64,000 nucleotides of DNA from Thalassomonas viridans. GTDB lineage: Bacteria > Pseudomonadota > Gammaproteobacteria > Enterobacterales > Alteromonadaceae. This document shows, piece by piece, positions 26,231-34,353 of the stretch. A program made the translations under genes and the position numbers. The notes under the pieces were generated by a model, which saw only the letters and a program-made list of their open reading frames with translations, searched no databases and was not told where the DNA came from. Every line of letters begins with the position of its first letter. The stretch's first letter is position 1. The stretch lies in NCBI RefSeq assembly GCF_000948985.2, contig NZ_CP059733.1:4898001-4962000 (forward strand), in the 5' to 3' direction.

Positions 26231-26758
26231 TCAGTTCTGATTAGGCTGATACATTAACAATTCAAGTTTGCGTTGTTTATGGCGAAAATTGACTTTTTTC
26301 GTGTCTGTGATCTTGACCTTATAGTCAGATAATTCACCACCATGAACAATTTTGATGACTTCAACCTGGTTATCTTTAATATTCGTCACTTGCAGTAAAG
26401 CAAACTTAGGGAGTAACTCCTGACCTTGCTCTTCAGGCGACACGATCGCCATCAAGCGATACAATTTGTCACCGACAAACAATTGTGTCAGCTCTCCTTG
26501 CTGCTGCAGCTGTTGTTCCAGGCTAAGTCCAGGCAGTTTGCTTACTGCTTTGTCCGCTTTCTGGTCATACTCCATAAACGCCTGCCGTATACGTAATTGC
26601 TGCTCTTTATCCAGTTGCGGCAAAGATAAATTACCGGCAAAGCCTGATAACTGAGGTTCATTTTTACTCGCGTCTTTTACATTTAAAAAACGCTCATTAA
26701 TATCAAACCCGATTAGCGCAAGTACTAAAATCGTTGATAACAGGGAAATAATTTTCAT
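26231..26758 (-). CDS. PilP/GspC-like periplasmic linker protein
   Basis: A small protein of 175 residues. The N-terminal membrane segment (ISLLSTILVLALIGFDI) leads into a Gln-rich helical stretch (QQLRIRQAFMEYDQKADKAV) and a C-terminal beta domain (LFVGDKLYRLMAIVSP onward) that resembles the homology-region fold of PilP and GspC. I did not recognise it at family level; the call rests mainly on position. In both msh and pil operons the gene between the PilO-like protein and the secretin is the PilP/MshK-type linker. It would tie the inner-membrane platform to the secretin N domains. It overlaps the M-like gene by four bases (ATGA). Confidence 0.55.
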   Translation of the reverse strand: MKIISLLSTILVLALIGFDINERFLNVKDASKNEPQLSGFAGNLSLPQLDKEQQLRIRQAFMEYDQKADKAVSKLPGLSLEQQLQQQGELTQLFVGDKLYRLMAIVSPEEQGQELLPKFALLQVTNIKDNQVEVIKIVHGGELSDYKVKITDTKKVNFRHKQRKLELLMYQPNQN

Positions 26759-27312
26759 TTTTGCACCTGCATGTATAACCTTAAGGACATGCGTCCGGAT
26801 ATGTCGCTTAGTTTATCGCCTCGGCGTTTGCCAAAGCGATAATTAAAATCTACAAACTCAATCCATTTTCCCTGGCTCTCAAAAAAGACCTGCACTCTTT
26901 GTATATCAAATGCATTACCTTTAAAGCTCACTAACACTTCGTGTTGGATCAACCCCAAGGAAGCCAGGGGGACAGCTGTTTGCCAACCAATATTACTGAC
27001 ACTGATATCATGTCGCTCAAATTGCTGTTCAAGCCACTGCTGCTGATTTAGCTGGAAAACATTTTCATCTTTATAATCAAAAAACAAATTACCAGCCGAT
27101 GACAATTGTTTCTGCATTTCCTGCACCTGCACAGCAATTTCGGTACGGTTATTCAGAGCAAAAGTTGATTTATGCAAACGATGTGACAACAAAGCATTGG
27201 TGGCTTGCGTTTGCTGCTGCCATTCATATACCGGCACTATGATAAACTTAAGGAGCAATAAAAAAACCAATACAGATAAAAGCAGGCCGTACTGCTTAAT
27301 GACTTGTTGCAT
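26755..27312 (-). CDS. GspM/PilO-like inner-membrane assembly protein
   Basis: A 185-residue protein with one N-terminal span (GLLLSVLVFLLLLKFIIVPVY), a helical coiled-coil-like stretch (NRTEIAVQVQEMQKQLSSAG), and a small C-terminal alpha/beta domain. This is the layout of GspM, PilO and MshJ, bitopic proteins that pair with the L/N-type protein and organise the assembly ATPase and pseudopilin entry. Sequence similarity is low, so the assignment depends on topology and gene order. It overlaps the L-like gene by 17 bases, which means coupled translation in fixed ratio. Confidence 0.65.
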   Translation of the reverse strand: MQQVIKQYGLLLSVLVFLLLLKFIIVPVYEWQQQTQATNALLSHRLHKSTFALNNRTEIAVQVQEMQKQLSSAGNLFFDYKDENVFQLNQQQWLEQQFERHDISVSNIGWQTAVPLASLGLIQHEVLVSFKGNAFDIQRVQVFFESQGKWIEFVDFNYRFGKRRGDKLSDISGRMSLRLYMQVQK

Positions 27313-28411
27313 CTTTATCTCCGGCAGAAACTAATCGGTCTTTAAGAATAAAACTTATGGTAAAGTGATCTGATTTTTTCGTTTTTCTCACCGGTAGATC
27401 AAATTTAGCATTGTTAACCAGAGGATTTTCCGATAATTTGGCTAGAAAGTCAGTCGCTTTTGGGGCCTTCCCCAGCAGGATAAAGCGGCCATTAGTATAA
27501 CGAAGAGCCGTAATATCAGCCCGGTTATAGATATCAGCCACAATCAGCCAAGCCAGCGACTTACTGGACTTCGTTACAAGAAAATCACTTAACAATTCAA
27601 GCTGTTGCTGATCTCGACTAAAGTCATCCCTTAAAGCCACGGCCTGCATCACTTCTTCTTGCTGGTGCTCAACTTGCTGCTGCAGCTCATGATTTTGCCA
27701 CAACAACCATAACGAACTGATAAGAAGGTAAAGTGAGCCAGTCAACAATACCGGCGCAATACAGGCCTTGATCAGTGATGTATTATCCCGCACGGAAAGA
27801 TTAGTAACAAACAACAATAACTTGTTCAAGTGACATGCGGCCAAACCACTAAGTAAACGCTCAGGAAGTTGCGCTTGTTCAATTTGATAGCTCTGCTGTG
27901 GTAAGGCTAAGCCTGCACTGGTACAAAAACGTTCCACATCATTAATTAGCGCTCCCGAAAGGGATGACACTACCGCCTTATTGGCCTTAGCAACAAACAA
28001 ACACTCGCTAGCGCTTTCACTAATTAAAACTTCTTGATGATCAAGCCCAAGATGGAGCAAAAATGACTCAGGCAAAATCAGTTTTGCTTTTGGCAAATCA
28101 GGAGAAAACTGCCAAATATTGACGTGACTGCTGCCATTGCTTATATCGGCAATATGGTATTTCACTGAGTGTTCACCATATTCAAGCCGCAATAAGCCGT
28201 CGATTGCTTTTTTCTCCTCAACCGGATAACTTTTTAGCTGTTCTTGGTAATATTCTCTTGCAGCCACGAGGATAAGCGGCGCAGGACCGTCTTTTTCAGC
28301 CGCCAAAAAGCTTATTCCCCCGGCACCGTAGGACAGACGATATAAAGTCCCTTGACAGTAATAGCCGGTCATCCGACAAAGTAATTTTTTATAGGTTTCG
28401 GTTAATGTCAT
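27296..28411 (-). CDS. GspL/PilN-like inner-membrane assembly protein
   Basis: A protein of about 371 residues. The cytosolic N-terminal part (roughly 215 residues, strand-rich, with LILPESFLLHLGLDHQEVLI) is followed by a single span (CIAPVLLTGSLYLLISSLWLLW, about 216-238), a coiled coil rich in Gln and Glu, and a small periplasmic domain. This is the plan of GspL and of MshI: an actin-like cytosolic domain fused to a PilN-type membrane and ferredoxin-like part. It would bind the GspE ATPase inside and the M-like protein outside. I start at the ATG at 28411, since the longer form would need TTG. Divergent from known GspL, so moderate confidence. Confidence 0.65.
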   Translation of the reverse strand: MTLTETYKKLLCRMTGYYCQGTLYRLSYGAGGISFLAAEKDGPAPLILVAAREYYQEQLKSYPVEEKKAIDGLLRLEYGEHSVKYHIADISNGSSHVNIWQFSPDLPKAKLILPESFLLHLGLDHQEVLISESASECLFVAKANKAVVSSLSGALINDVERFCTSAGLALPQQSYQIEQAQLPERLLSGLAACHLNKLLLFVTNLSVRDNTSLIKACIAPVLLTGSLYLLISSLWLLWQNHELQQQVEHQQEEVMQAVALRDDFSRDQQQLELLSDFLVTKSSKSLAWLIVADIYNRADITALRYTNGRFILLGKAPKATDFLAKLSENPLVNNAKFDLPVRKTKKSDHFTISFILKDRLVSAGDKDATSH

Positions 28412-28423
28412 TTGCAACTAAAT

Positions 28424-29293
28424 CTAACCACCCTGGTTTTGCATAATATTATATGGGGCATTACCGCTTTGATAATAAGGAGACAATTCAACCAAAACTT
28501 TTTGTGTTATCTCTGCCTCGCCATACTTAGCAGTAATCGTAATTTGTTGTTTATTAGATGGCGCATAAAAAATATCTTCATCCTGAACCAGGCCGGTAAT
28601 TTGAGTCATCGTTTGACGATCCAGCTCCCCAGCCTCCCTCCGCTGGACTATCTCCCGGGCAAGATCAGCATTGGTTAACGCCGCCAGTAAGTGAAAAGAA
28701 CTGTTAAGCAAGTTGACATGACCAACACCGGCAAGACTGAAATCACCTTTGATGGACTCAAATTGTTCATCAGAAAGGGTTTGCTGGTGTAACCATTCCC
28801 GCAGATCCGGCATAGGACCATTACGCCCAATTCCCCTATGCTCTTCCCCATAGCGGCTGGTGATAGTATCACTATCCTGCCAGTCCCGCAAGACAGCAGA
28901 GATCCTGCGGGCTTCTGTCGCATTAATCCCTGCATAAAGTAATCGTTTTATAACCATATCGGCTTTGGGGTAGTGCAAGTTAATTAACCCAGCCTGATCC
29001 TGTATCTTAATATTCACCCCGTCTTCAAGTTGAAAGTCCTTGTCATAAAAGTTCCACTTGGCAACAATCATATTTTGACTATCTTTTTTTTCTGTCCAGG
29101 TGTTTGTTAATAATTCAAATAAAATCTGTGCGCGGGCACTGTGTGCCATGACCCCCGCCTGAGATTTATCCATAGCCCAATGCGCCATTTTCACTTGCTG
29201 GCGAGCCGTTTTGGTTATGTACAAGGCAACAGTTGATAAGATCGCAGTAATGATCAGGATTTGCACAAGGGCGATACCTTTAACGCCTGTCAT
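28424..29293 (-). CDS. gspK: type II secretion tip pseudopilin GspK
   Basis: The largest minor pseudopilin (289 residues), which sits at the pseudopilus tip with GspI and GspJ. The prepilin segment is VKGIALVQILIITAILSTVAL: cleavage after the glycine, and no glutamate at mature position 5, the known exception for GspK. The large alpha-helical domain contains DQAGLINLHYPKADMVIK, VLRDWQDSDTITSRYG and GHVNLLNSSFHLLAAL, all family features; the Asp-rich segments include calcium ligands in homologues. AGGAGG stands upstream of the ATG at 29293, which I prefer to the GTG six codons earlier. It is one base from the end of gspJ. Confidence 0.88.
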   Translation of the reverse strand: MTGVKGIALVQILIITAILSTVALYITKTARQQVKMAHWAMDKSQAGVMAHSARAQILFELLTNTWTEKKDSQNMIVAKWNFYDKDFQLEDGVNIKIQDQAGLINLHYPKADMVIKRLLYAGINATEARRISAVLRDWQDSDTITSRYGEEHRGIGRNGPMPDLREWLHQQTLSDEQFESIKGDFSLAGVGHVNLLNSSFHLLAALTNADLAREIVQRREAGELDRQTMTQITGLVQDEDIFYAPSNKQQITITAKYGEAEITQKVLVELSPYYQSGNAPYNIMQNQGG

Positions 29294-29294
29294 A

Positions 29295-29999
29295 TTACAA
29301 AACCTCCTCACTCAAATAAGGTGATAACCAACGGGCCATATTTGTATCTAAAGTGATTAGAAAATCTATCTGCTTTTCATCCCGGTATAATGTTAGTCTC
29401 AGCCTTTCCGGGAAAGTCTGGTTGTCCAGGCCGGAAAAAACAGTAAACCATCTTGGCTTAGGTGCGTTTTTTCCGGTGCTCGCCTGACTCTTTTCCACAA
29501 AAGATGCCCAGCCAAAATACTGAAACTCAATTCTATCAAGCCCGGTAAACAGGGTGATCTTGTCAGAAAAGTCTATGCTTTGCGAAGCTGTATTTATGGT
29601 TAAAGCATTTAGAGGTTTTGCCTGATATATAAGCTTATATTTCTCATCATCCGTTTTCATAGCCATAAGGCGAAAAGCTTCTGCACTAGCTTGTGAAAAA
29701 AGCCCGTCATGGGTAATGGCTAACAGGCTATCTTTACCGCCAATGAAAAAAAAGCCGGGCTGGTCATTATCTTTTCGGACAACATAAGGCATGAGATTGG
29801 ATAAAATAACATTCAGTCGCTGGAAATTACTGGCTTCATGATTAATCTTTGCAAACTGTCCGATATCTTCCTGCCATTTACCGGTAAACAGACTGTAAGA
29901 GTAGGTGCCAACAAACATCAGCATGCTCAAAATACTGGTCACAATCAATAATTCAATCAAAGTGAACCCCTGATTGCTTTTCCGCCGGTGATTTATCAT
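29295..29999 (-). CDS. gspJ: type II secretion minor pseudopilin GspJ
   Basis: A 234-residue prepilin-like protein. The signal NQG followed by FTLIELLIVTSILSMLMFVGT is processed by a prepilin peptidase, which is not encoded in this window. Length and the C-terminal beta-rich domain (PERLRLTLYRDEKQIDFLITL) fit GspJ. Start is the ATG at 29999, which overlaps the gspI stop by one base (TGATG); a TTG codon just upstream is less likely. It forms the tip complex with GspI and GspK. Confidence 0.85.
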   Translation of the reverse strand: MINHRRKSNQGFTLIELLIVTSILSMLMFVGTYSYSLFTGKWQEDIGQFAKINHEASNFQRLNVILSNLMPYVVRKDNDQPGFFFIGGKDSLLAITHDGLFSQASAEAFRLMAMKTDDEKYKLIYQAKPLNALTINTASQSIDFSDKITLFTGLDRIEFQYFGWASFVEKSQASTGKNAPKPRWFTVFSGLDNQTFPERLRLTLYRDEKQIDFLITLDTNMARWLSPYLSEEVL

Positions 30000-30427
30000 C
30001 AAGAATGTAACCAGCTCAATTCATAATATTGAAAATCCCGCACGCCTTTGCCGTTACCTAAACGAAGTTTCACCTGCCATAACTTATATTTTTTTGGATA
30101 AGACTGCATTTTTCCGATATCGATATCAAATTTATCCGGGGCCGCTCTAAAAGCAATTAAATTTGCATCCCACTGATAATTTTGCCCCCAAATAGTTCCT
30201 TGCCCACTTATTTTGTCATTATCATCATCACTTTTGCTGCGAATTTCAGCTTGCACTAATTTAAGTAAAGCAGGTAGCAGGCCAGCCTGGCCGACACGCA
30301 ACTCGGCTTTTTCCGAAGCCAGATATGACGATTTAAAGATCAGGCTGACTACAGCAATCGATGAAAAGAGTATGGCACTGGCCACCAATACTTCTATTAG
30401 GGTAAAACCACTATTTTTCGATGCCAT
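29999..30427 (-). CDS. gspI: type II secretion minor pseudopilin GspI
   Basis: A protein of about 142 residues with the prepilin signal KNSG followed by FTLIEVLVASAILFSSIAVVS, glutamate at mature position 5, and a short globular domain ending in KLRLGNGKGVRDFQYYELSW. Size and position between gspH and gspJ identify it as GspI, the minor pseudopilin that starts tip assembly. Start may be ATG at 30427 or GTG at 30439; both lie inside the end of gspH, so the two genes overlap by 17-29 bases. Confidence 0.83.
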   Translation of the reverse strand: MASKNSGFTLIEVLVASAILFSSIAVVSLIFKSSYLASEKAELRVGQAGLLPALLKLVQAEIRSKSDDDNDKISGQGTIWGQNYQWDANLIAFRAAPDKFDIDIGKMQSYPKKYKLWQVKLRLGNGKGVRDFQYYELSWLHS

Positions 30428-30938
30428 TAACTTTCTCACTAAGGTCGAGCACTTGCTCTTTCCCGTTTATACTCAGGGTTATCTGAGCGGGAGAAATCAA
30501 ACCAAATGAATTCACTTGCAATACCTGTGGTAAAAAAGTCAGATATTTGAACTCCGAGGCAGCAACAATCGGCTCACTACCAGCTAAGCCATTATTGCTA
30601 CTTATAGTAACTTCATCGGGGGGTTCAACTGCTAATATACGCCCACCCGCAGCATCGTTTCGGTTTAAATAACGAAAATTGATACTATTCTTATCCAAAG
30701 AAAACATACCTGGTTTCCCCGCAGCAAAACTACGGTAGCTATTGGCTCTGAGCAAATTAATCAATGTTAATTGTTCTTCTTTAGCCTGTATTTTCTCATA
30801 GCCTTTAACCGTTAATGGCCCCACCAATCCCATTAACAAGCCAACAATAGCCATAACTATTATCAACTCGATCAAGGTAAAACCTCTGCCAGCATAGAGC
30901 CCGTCGAGTTTTTTCCCTGCAATACTATTAGTGCCCAT
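30411..30938 (-). CDS. gspH: type II secretion minor pseudopilin GspH
   Basis: A 175-residue prepilin-like protein with GRG followed by FTLIELIIVMAIVGLLMGLVG and glutamate at mature position 5. The rest is a small beta-rich domain. Order after gspF and before gspI, and size, fit GspH, which joins the tip complex to the GspG shaft. The leader before the cleavage site is rather long (about 19 residues). The ATG at 30938 is 11 bases past the gspF stop. Confidence 0.82.
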   Translation of the reverse strand: MGTNSIAGKKLDGLYAGRGFTLIELIIVMAIVGLLMGLVGPLTVKGYEKIQAKEEQLTLINLLRANSYRSFAAGKPGMFSLDKNSINFRYLNRNDAAGGRILAVEPPDEVTISSNNGLAGSEPIVAASEFKYLTFLPQVLQVNSFGLISPAQITLSINGKEQVLDLSEKVNGIEK

Positions 30939-30949
30939 TCATTAATGAC

Positions 30950-32152
30950 CTAAAAGCCAATATCATTCATAGACACCATGCTAAGCAACATCATCACAAC
31001 CACTCCCCCGATAAAACCTCCCATAAATAAAATCATTAAAGGCTCTATCAAGGTTGTCATTCTTTCGGTCCAGCTTTCAAATTCTTGCCGTGAGCGATTA
31101 GCGACTTCATCAAATACGCGCTCTAAATTCCCCGACTCCTCGCCAACTTCCAGCAAAGAGATAAAAAAATCAGGATAAAGAGATGTTAATTTCAGGGCTG
31201 GCGTCAAAGCGCTTCCCCGCTTAACTTTTTGCTTGGCAATTTCCATCTCCCGGCGCAAAAACTGATTTTCAATATTCCCGGTTGACAATTCAAGCGACTT
31301 ATCAATAGCGACACCCGATTTGATCATCATCGCGAGACCACTATTAAAACGTATACGCTCAACAATAATCACTGCATGCTTGATCACAGGCAACCTCAAT
31401 GAAACTCCTTGCCACCATTTAATAAAACCTGGTCGCTTTGCTCCGGTAACAAGACCAACAACAGCACCAACACTCCCCAATAGTAGTATCCCTTGGTATT
31501 GACTTATCCAGGCGCTGGTATCCAGCATAAATTGTGTATACCAGGGTAAATCAGCGCCTTCACTGAACATACCGGCCATCTTGGGAATGATAAAATTAAA
31601 TATAAAAAAGATACTCAGCAGGCAAACAAAAAATATTACCAGGGGATAAGTGAGTGAGCCTATAATTTTACTGCGTAGATCGCGCTTAAATTTCAAGTCG
31701 GCAGCAAGATCGGCAAAAATCTCACTTAAATTTCCAGAGGCCTCTCCTAGTTCGATTAAATTGCAATAAAGGGGGTCAAAAACATCGCTGTGCTCACTGA
31801 CAGCCTCAGATAAATTCTTACCTTTCTTCAAATCCCGGCTGATTTCCTCAAGCAACTTAGCCAAAGCCGGTTTAGCCTTGGTCTTTTTAATGATATCTAT
31901 TCCCTTATCAATTCTTACCCCTGATTCCAGCAATAGACTAAGTTCTGCGGTTAAAAACTCTAAATCGGCCAGCGAAACACTACTACTAAAACTGAACAGA
32001 CTTTTTCCAGCTTCTTTATACTCCGTTATTTCAGCCGGCAATAAACCCAGCTTTTTTATCTCAGCAAAAGCCGCTTGTTTGCTATCAGCTTCTATCTGGC
32101 CATCGCTTTTGGCACCGGAATTATCATATGCTTTATAAAGATAAAGTGCCAT
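30950..32152 (-). CDS. gspF: type II secretion platform protein GspF
   Basis: A 400-residue polytopic inner-membrane platform protein. It starts MALYLYKAYDNSGAKSDGQIEADS and has two copies of the T2SSF domain, each with a helical cytosolic part. The first includes FLTAELSLLLESGVRIDKGIDI and LYCNLIELGEASGNLSEI; the second includes SGLAMMIKSGVAIDKSLEL and FISLLEVGEESGNLERVF. Three membrane spans follow the family plan, ending LMILFMGGFIGGVVVMMLLSM. It converts ATPase movement into pseudopilus growth. The ATG overlaps the gspE stop by one base (TAATG). Confidence 0.94.
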   Translation of the reverse strand: MALYLYKAYDNSGAKSDGQIEADSKQAAFAEIKKLGLLPAEITEYKEAGKSLFSFSSSVSLADLEFLTAELSLLLESGVRIDKGIDIIKKTKAKPALAKLLEEISRDLKKGKNLSEAVSEHSDVFDPLYCNLIELGEASGNLSEIFADLAADLKFKRDLRSKIIGSLTYPLVIFFVCLLSIFFIFNFIIPKMAGMFSEGADLPWYTQFMLDTSAWISQYQGILLLGSVGAVVGLVTGAKRPGFIKWWQGVSLRLPVIKHAVIIVERIRFNSGLAMMIKSGVAIDKSLELSTGNIENQFLRREMEIAKQKVKRGSALTPALKLTSLYPDFFISLLEVGEESGNLERVFDEVANRSRQEFESWTERMTTLIEPLMILFMGGFIGGVVVMMLLSMVSMNDIGF

Positions 32153-33804
32153 TAACCGGCGACCCTCAAGACTTCTTCAACGGTTGTCAACCCGGAAATA
32201 GCTTTATACAGACCATCTTCAAGTAAAGTACGTCGGTTGATACTGGCATTATGTTGACGAGCTTTAGGGATAAAATCAGCATCTTTTGGCATTGCTTTAA
32301 TTGCATCATCGCAAGCTAAATATTCAATAACCGCCATACGCCCTTTATAACCAGTATACGAACAGGCTTCACACCCTTGCCCTTTCATCAGATTAATATC
32401 GGGAAGTGCAAAACGTTGCGCTAATTCAACCAAATCATATTTTTCAGTATATTCTTGGGCATTTGGATGCGGAACACTGCACTGACTACAAATCTTCCGC
32501 GCCAGACGCTGAGCAACAATAGAAACAAGTGCAGCATTAAGTAAAAACTCTTCCACCCCGAGATCAAGCAATCGAGTATATGCGCTAGCAGCATCATTAG
32601 TATGCACAGTGCTAAATACGAGATGTCCGGTTAAAGCCGACTGTAAGGCTATTTGTGCTGTTTCTTTATCGCGAATCTCGCCCAACATGATAATATCAGG
32701 ATCTTGACGGACAATACTGCGCAAACCGGCCGAAAAGTCAAAACCTATGTCACTGTTAACCTGCACCTGGTTTATACCCGGTAATTGATACTCCACAGGG
32801 TCTTCCAGTGTAATAATTTTAACATCATCATTATTGAGAGCATTGAGAAAAGTATATAAGGTTGTGGTCTTACCAGAACCGGTGGGACCAGTTAATAAAA
32901 TGACCCCCGCCGTTGTTTGAATATCCTTGCGAATCATTCCTTCAATATCATCGGACAAACCCAGTACAGACATATCGTATTGCACGTTGTCCTTACGCAA
33001 GAACCGCATTACCATTGATTCGCCCTCATTCAGAGGTAATGCAGAAACCCGGATATCTAATTCCTGGTTAGCTATCTTCATTTCTATCTTGCCGTCTTGC
33101 GGGCGACGTTTTTCGGCGATATCCATACCCGAAAGAATCTTAAGGCGTGTCACTATGGGTAATTGCATCCGTGGCGCCAGTTGCTCTGCTTCATGTAAAA
33201 CCCCGTCAACCCGAAAGCGGGCCCGATAACGCCCCTGATAGGGCTCCAGGTGCATGTCAGAAGCCCCTTGGCGTAAGGCCCTGGTAATGAGGGAGTTTAA
33301 AAGATTTACAGTTGGAGCTTCCGTCGCTAATTCACGCAACCGATCTTCTTCATCACCGATAAAATCAGCTTCATCCGAGGTACTTACATGCTGTGAAAAC
33401 TTGCCTAATAATGCCTGGATATCAGATTCAGTTGCTAAATAAAGCTCTGCATTTATATTTTGACTTTTCAACCATTCATTAATACTTAACTCAAGTGGAA
33501 AAAGACAGGCCAGAGTCCAGTTGTTATTTTCTACTTTAAGCGGCAGCCAGTTTTTAGAAATCAATAATTCAAAAACATCAGCCTCCAATTCAGGAGGTTC
33601 TTGCTCTTGCCAAACAGATAAATCAAGCAAGGGAATATTTAAGTATTGCGACAACAACTCAGGAATTTGGTCATCAGGCAGGCTGCCCATATTAACTAAA
33701 ACTTGCTCGATCCGGCCACCGTATTTTTGCTGGTATTTAACTGCTTTTTCAAGATCCGGCCCGGAAACATGAAATTTCTCACGCAGCAATTCGATTAATT
33801 GCAT
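32152..33804 (-). CDS. gspE: type II secretion assembly ATPase GspE
   Basis: A hexameric cytosolic ATPase of 550 residues that powers pseudopilus assembly. An N-terminal N1E-like domain (about 1-140, GSLPDDQIPELLSQYLNIPLLDL) is followed by the core: Walker A GPTGSGKTTT at 306-315, the Asp box ITLEDPVEYQLPG, Walker B IIMLGEIRD at 372-380, the His box HLVFSTVHTNDA, and the tetracysteine zinc site (CSQC near 439-442, CEAC near 478-481). All catalytic elements are present. Coupled to gspG upstream and gspF downstream by TAATG overlaps at both ends. Confidence 0.95.
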   Translation of the reverse strand: MQLIELLREKFHVSGPDLEKAVKYQQKYGGRIEQVLVNMGSLPDDQIPELLSQYLNIPLLDLSVWQEQEPPELEADVFELLISKNWLPLKVENNNWTLACLFPLELSINEWLKSQNINAELYLATESDIQALLGKFSQHVSTSDEADFIGDEEDRLRELATEAPTVNLLNSLITRALRQGASDMHLEPYQGRYRARFRVDGVLHEAEQLAPRMQLPIVTRLKILSGMDIAEKRRPQDGKIEMKIANQELDIRVSALPLNEGESMVMRFLRKDNVQYDMSVLGLSDDIEGMIRKDIQTTAGVILLTGPTGSGKTTTLYTFLNALNNDDVKIITLEDPVEYQLPGINQVQVNSDIGFDFSAGLRSIVRQDPDIIMLGEIRDKETAQIALQSALTGHLVFSTVHTNDAASAYTRLLDLGVEEFLLNAALVSIVAQRLARKICSQCSVPHPNAQEYTEKYDLVELAQRFALPDINLMKGQGCEACSYTGYKGRMAVIEYLACDDAIKAMPKDADFIPKARQHNASINRRTLLEDGLYKAISGLTTVEEVLRVAG

Positions 33805-34199
33805 TATTTATGGATAATATCTGAATCAGCGCCTTCACCACCCTGCTTACCATCTGCGGCGTAAGACATTATTGAATATGGTTGGCCGTTTTCTCCCGGA
33901 TTTTTATAAACATAAGAATTGCCCCAGGGATCAAGCGGCACATCTTTCGGTAGATATGGACCATCCCAACGAGCTTCCGTACCGGCTCTCAAATCTTCCA
34001 GCTTGGCAGGGTACTTCCCCAAATCAAGGCGATAAGTATCTAGTGCAGTTTCAAATGCAGACATTTGTGCAGCTGCCACTTTACGTTCAGCTGTCCCCAG
34101 CTTGTCAAAAAATTTAGGTGCAACTAAAGAGGTGAGTAAACCTAAAATAACGATGACGATGAGTAACTCAATCATCGTAAAGCCACGATTTTTGTACAT
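33804..34199 (-). CDS. gspG: type II secretion major pseudopilin GspG
   Basis: The major pseudopilin (131 residues) that builds the piston-like filament. Prepilin signal MYKNRG followed by FTMIELLIVIVILGLLTSLVA, with glutamate at mature position 5. The C-terminal part YRLDLGKYPAKLEDLRAG and the calcium-site region ending DADG-like SYAADGKQGGEGADSD are diagnostic of GspG rather than a type IV pilin; there is no disulfide loop. First gene of the secretion set, 154 bases below wecA. Those 154 bases hold no clear terminator, so the set may be read through from the polysaccharide promoter. Confidence 0.94.
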   Translation of the reverse strand: MYKNRGFTMIELLIVIVILGLLTSLVAPKFFDKLGTAERKVAAAQMSAFETALDTYRLDLGKYPAKLEDLRAGTEARWDGPYLPKDVPLDPWGNSYVYKNPGENGQPYSIMSYAADGKQGGEGADSDIIHK

Positions 34200-34353
34200 A
34201 ATAACGAATAAAAATAAACTTAGATTAGCGGCGATCTTAGCAAGATAAAATTCTGGTGTCGATGAAAATCACAGTAATAAAACGGCAAAAACGTTAGAAT
34301 TTGTAACCGCCAATCATATTTAAAAAGGACCGCCTTTATTGTCCTGCGAGTAG

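Noticed and set aside
24095..34199. Reading the cluster as an MSHA pilus locus
   Set aside because: Gene order of the last four genes is similar, but the GspG, H, I, J, K set with a GspK lacking Glu5 and no MshA-type major pilin points to type II secretion.
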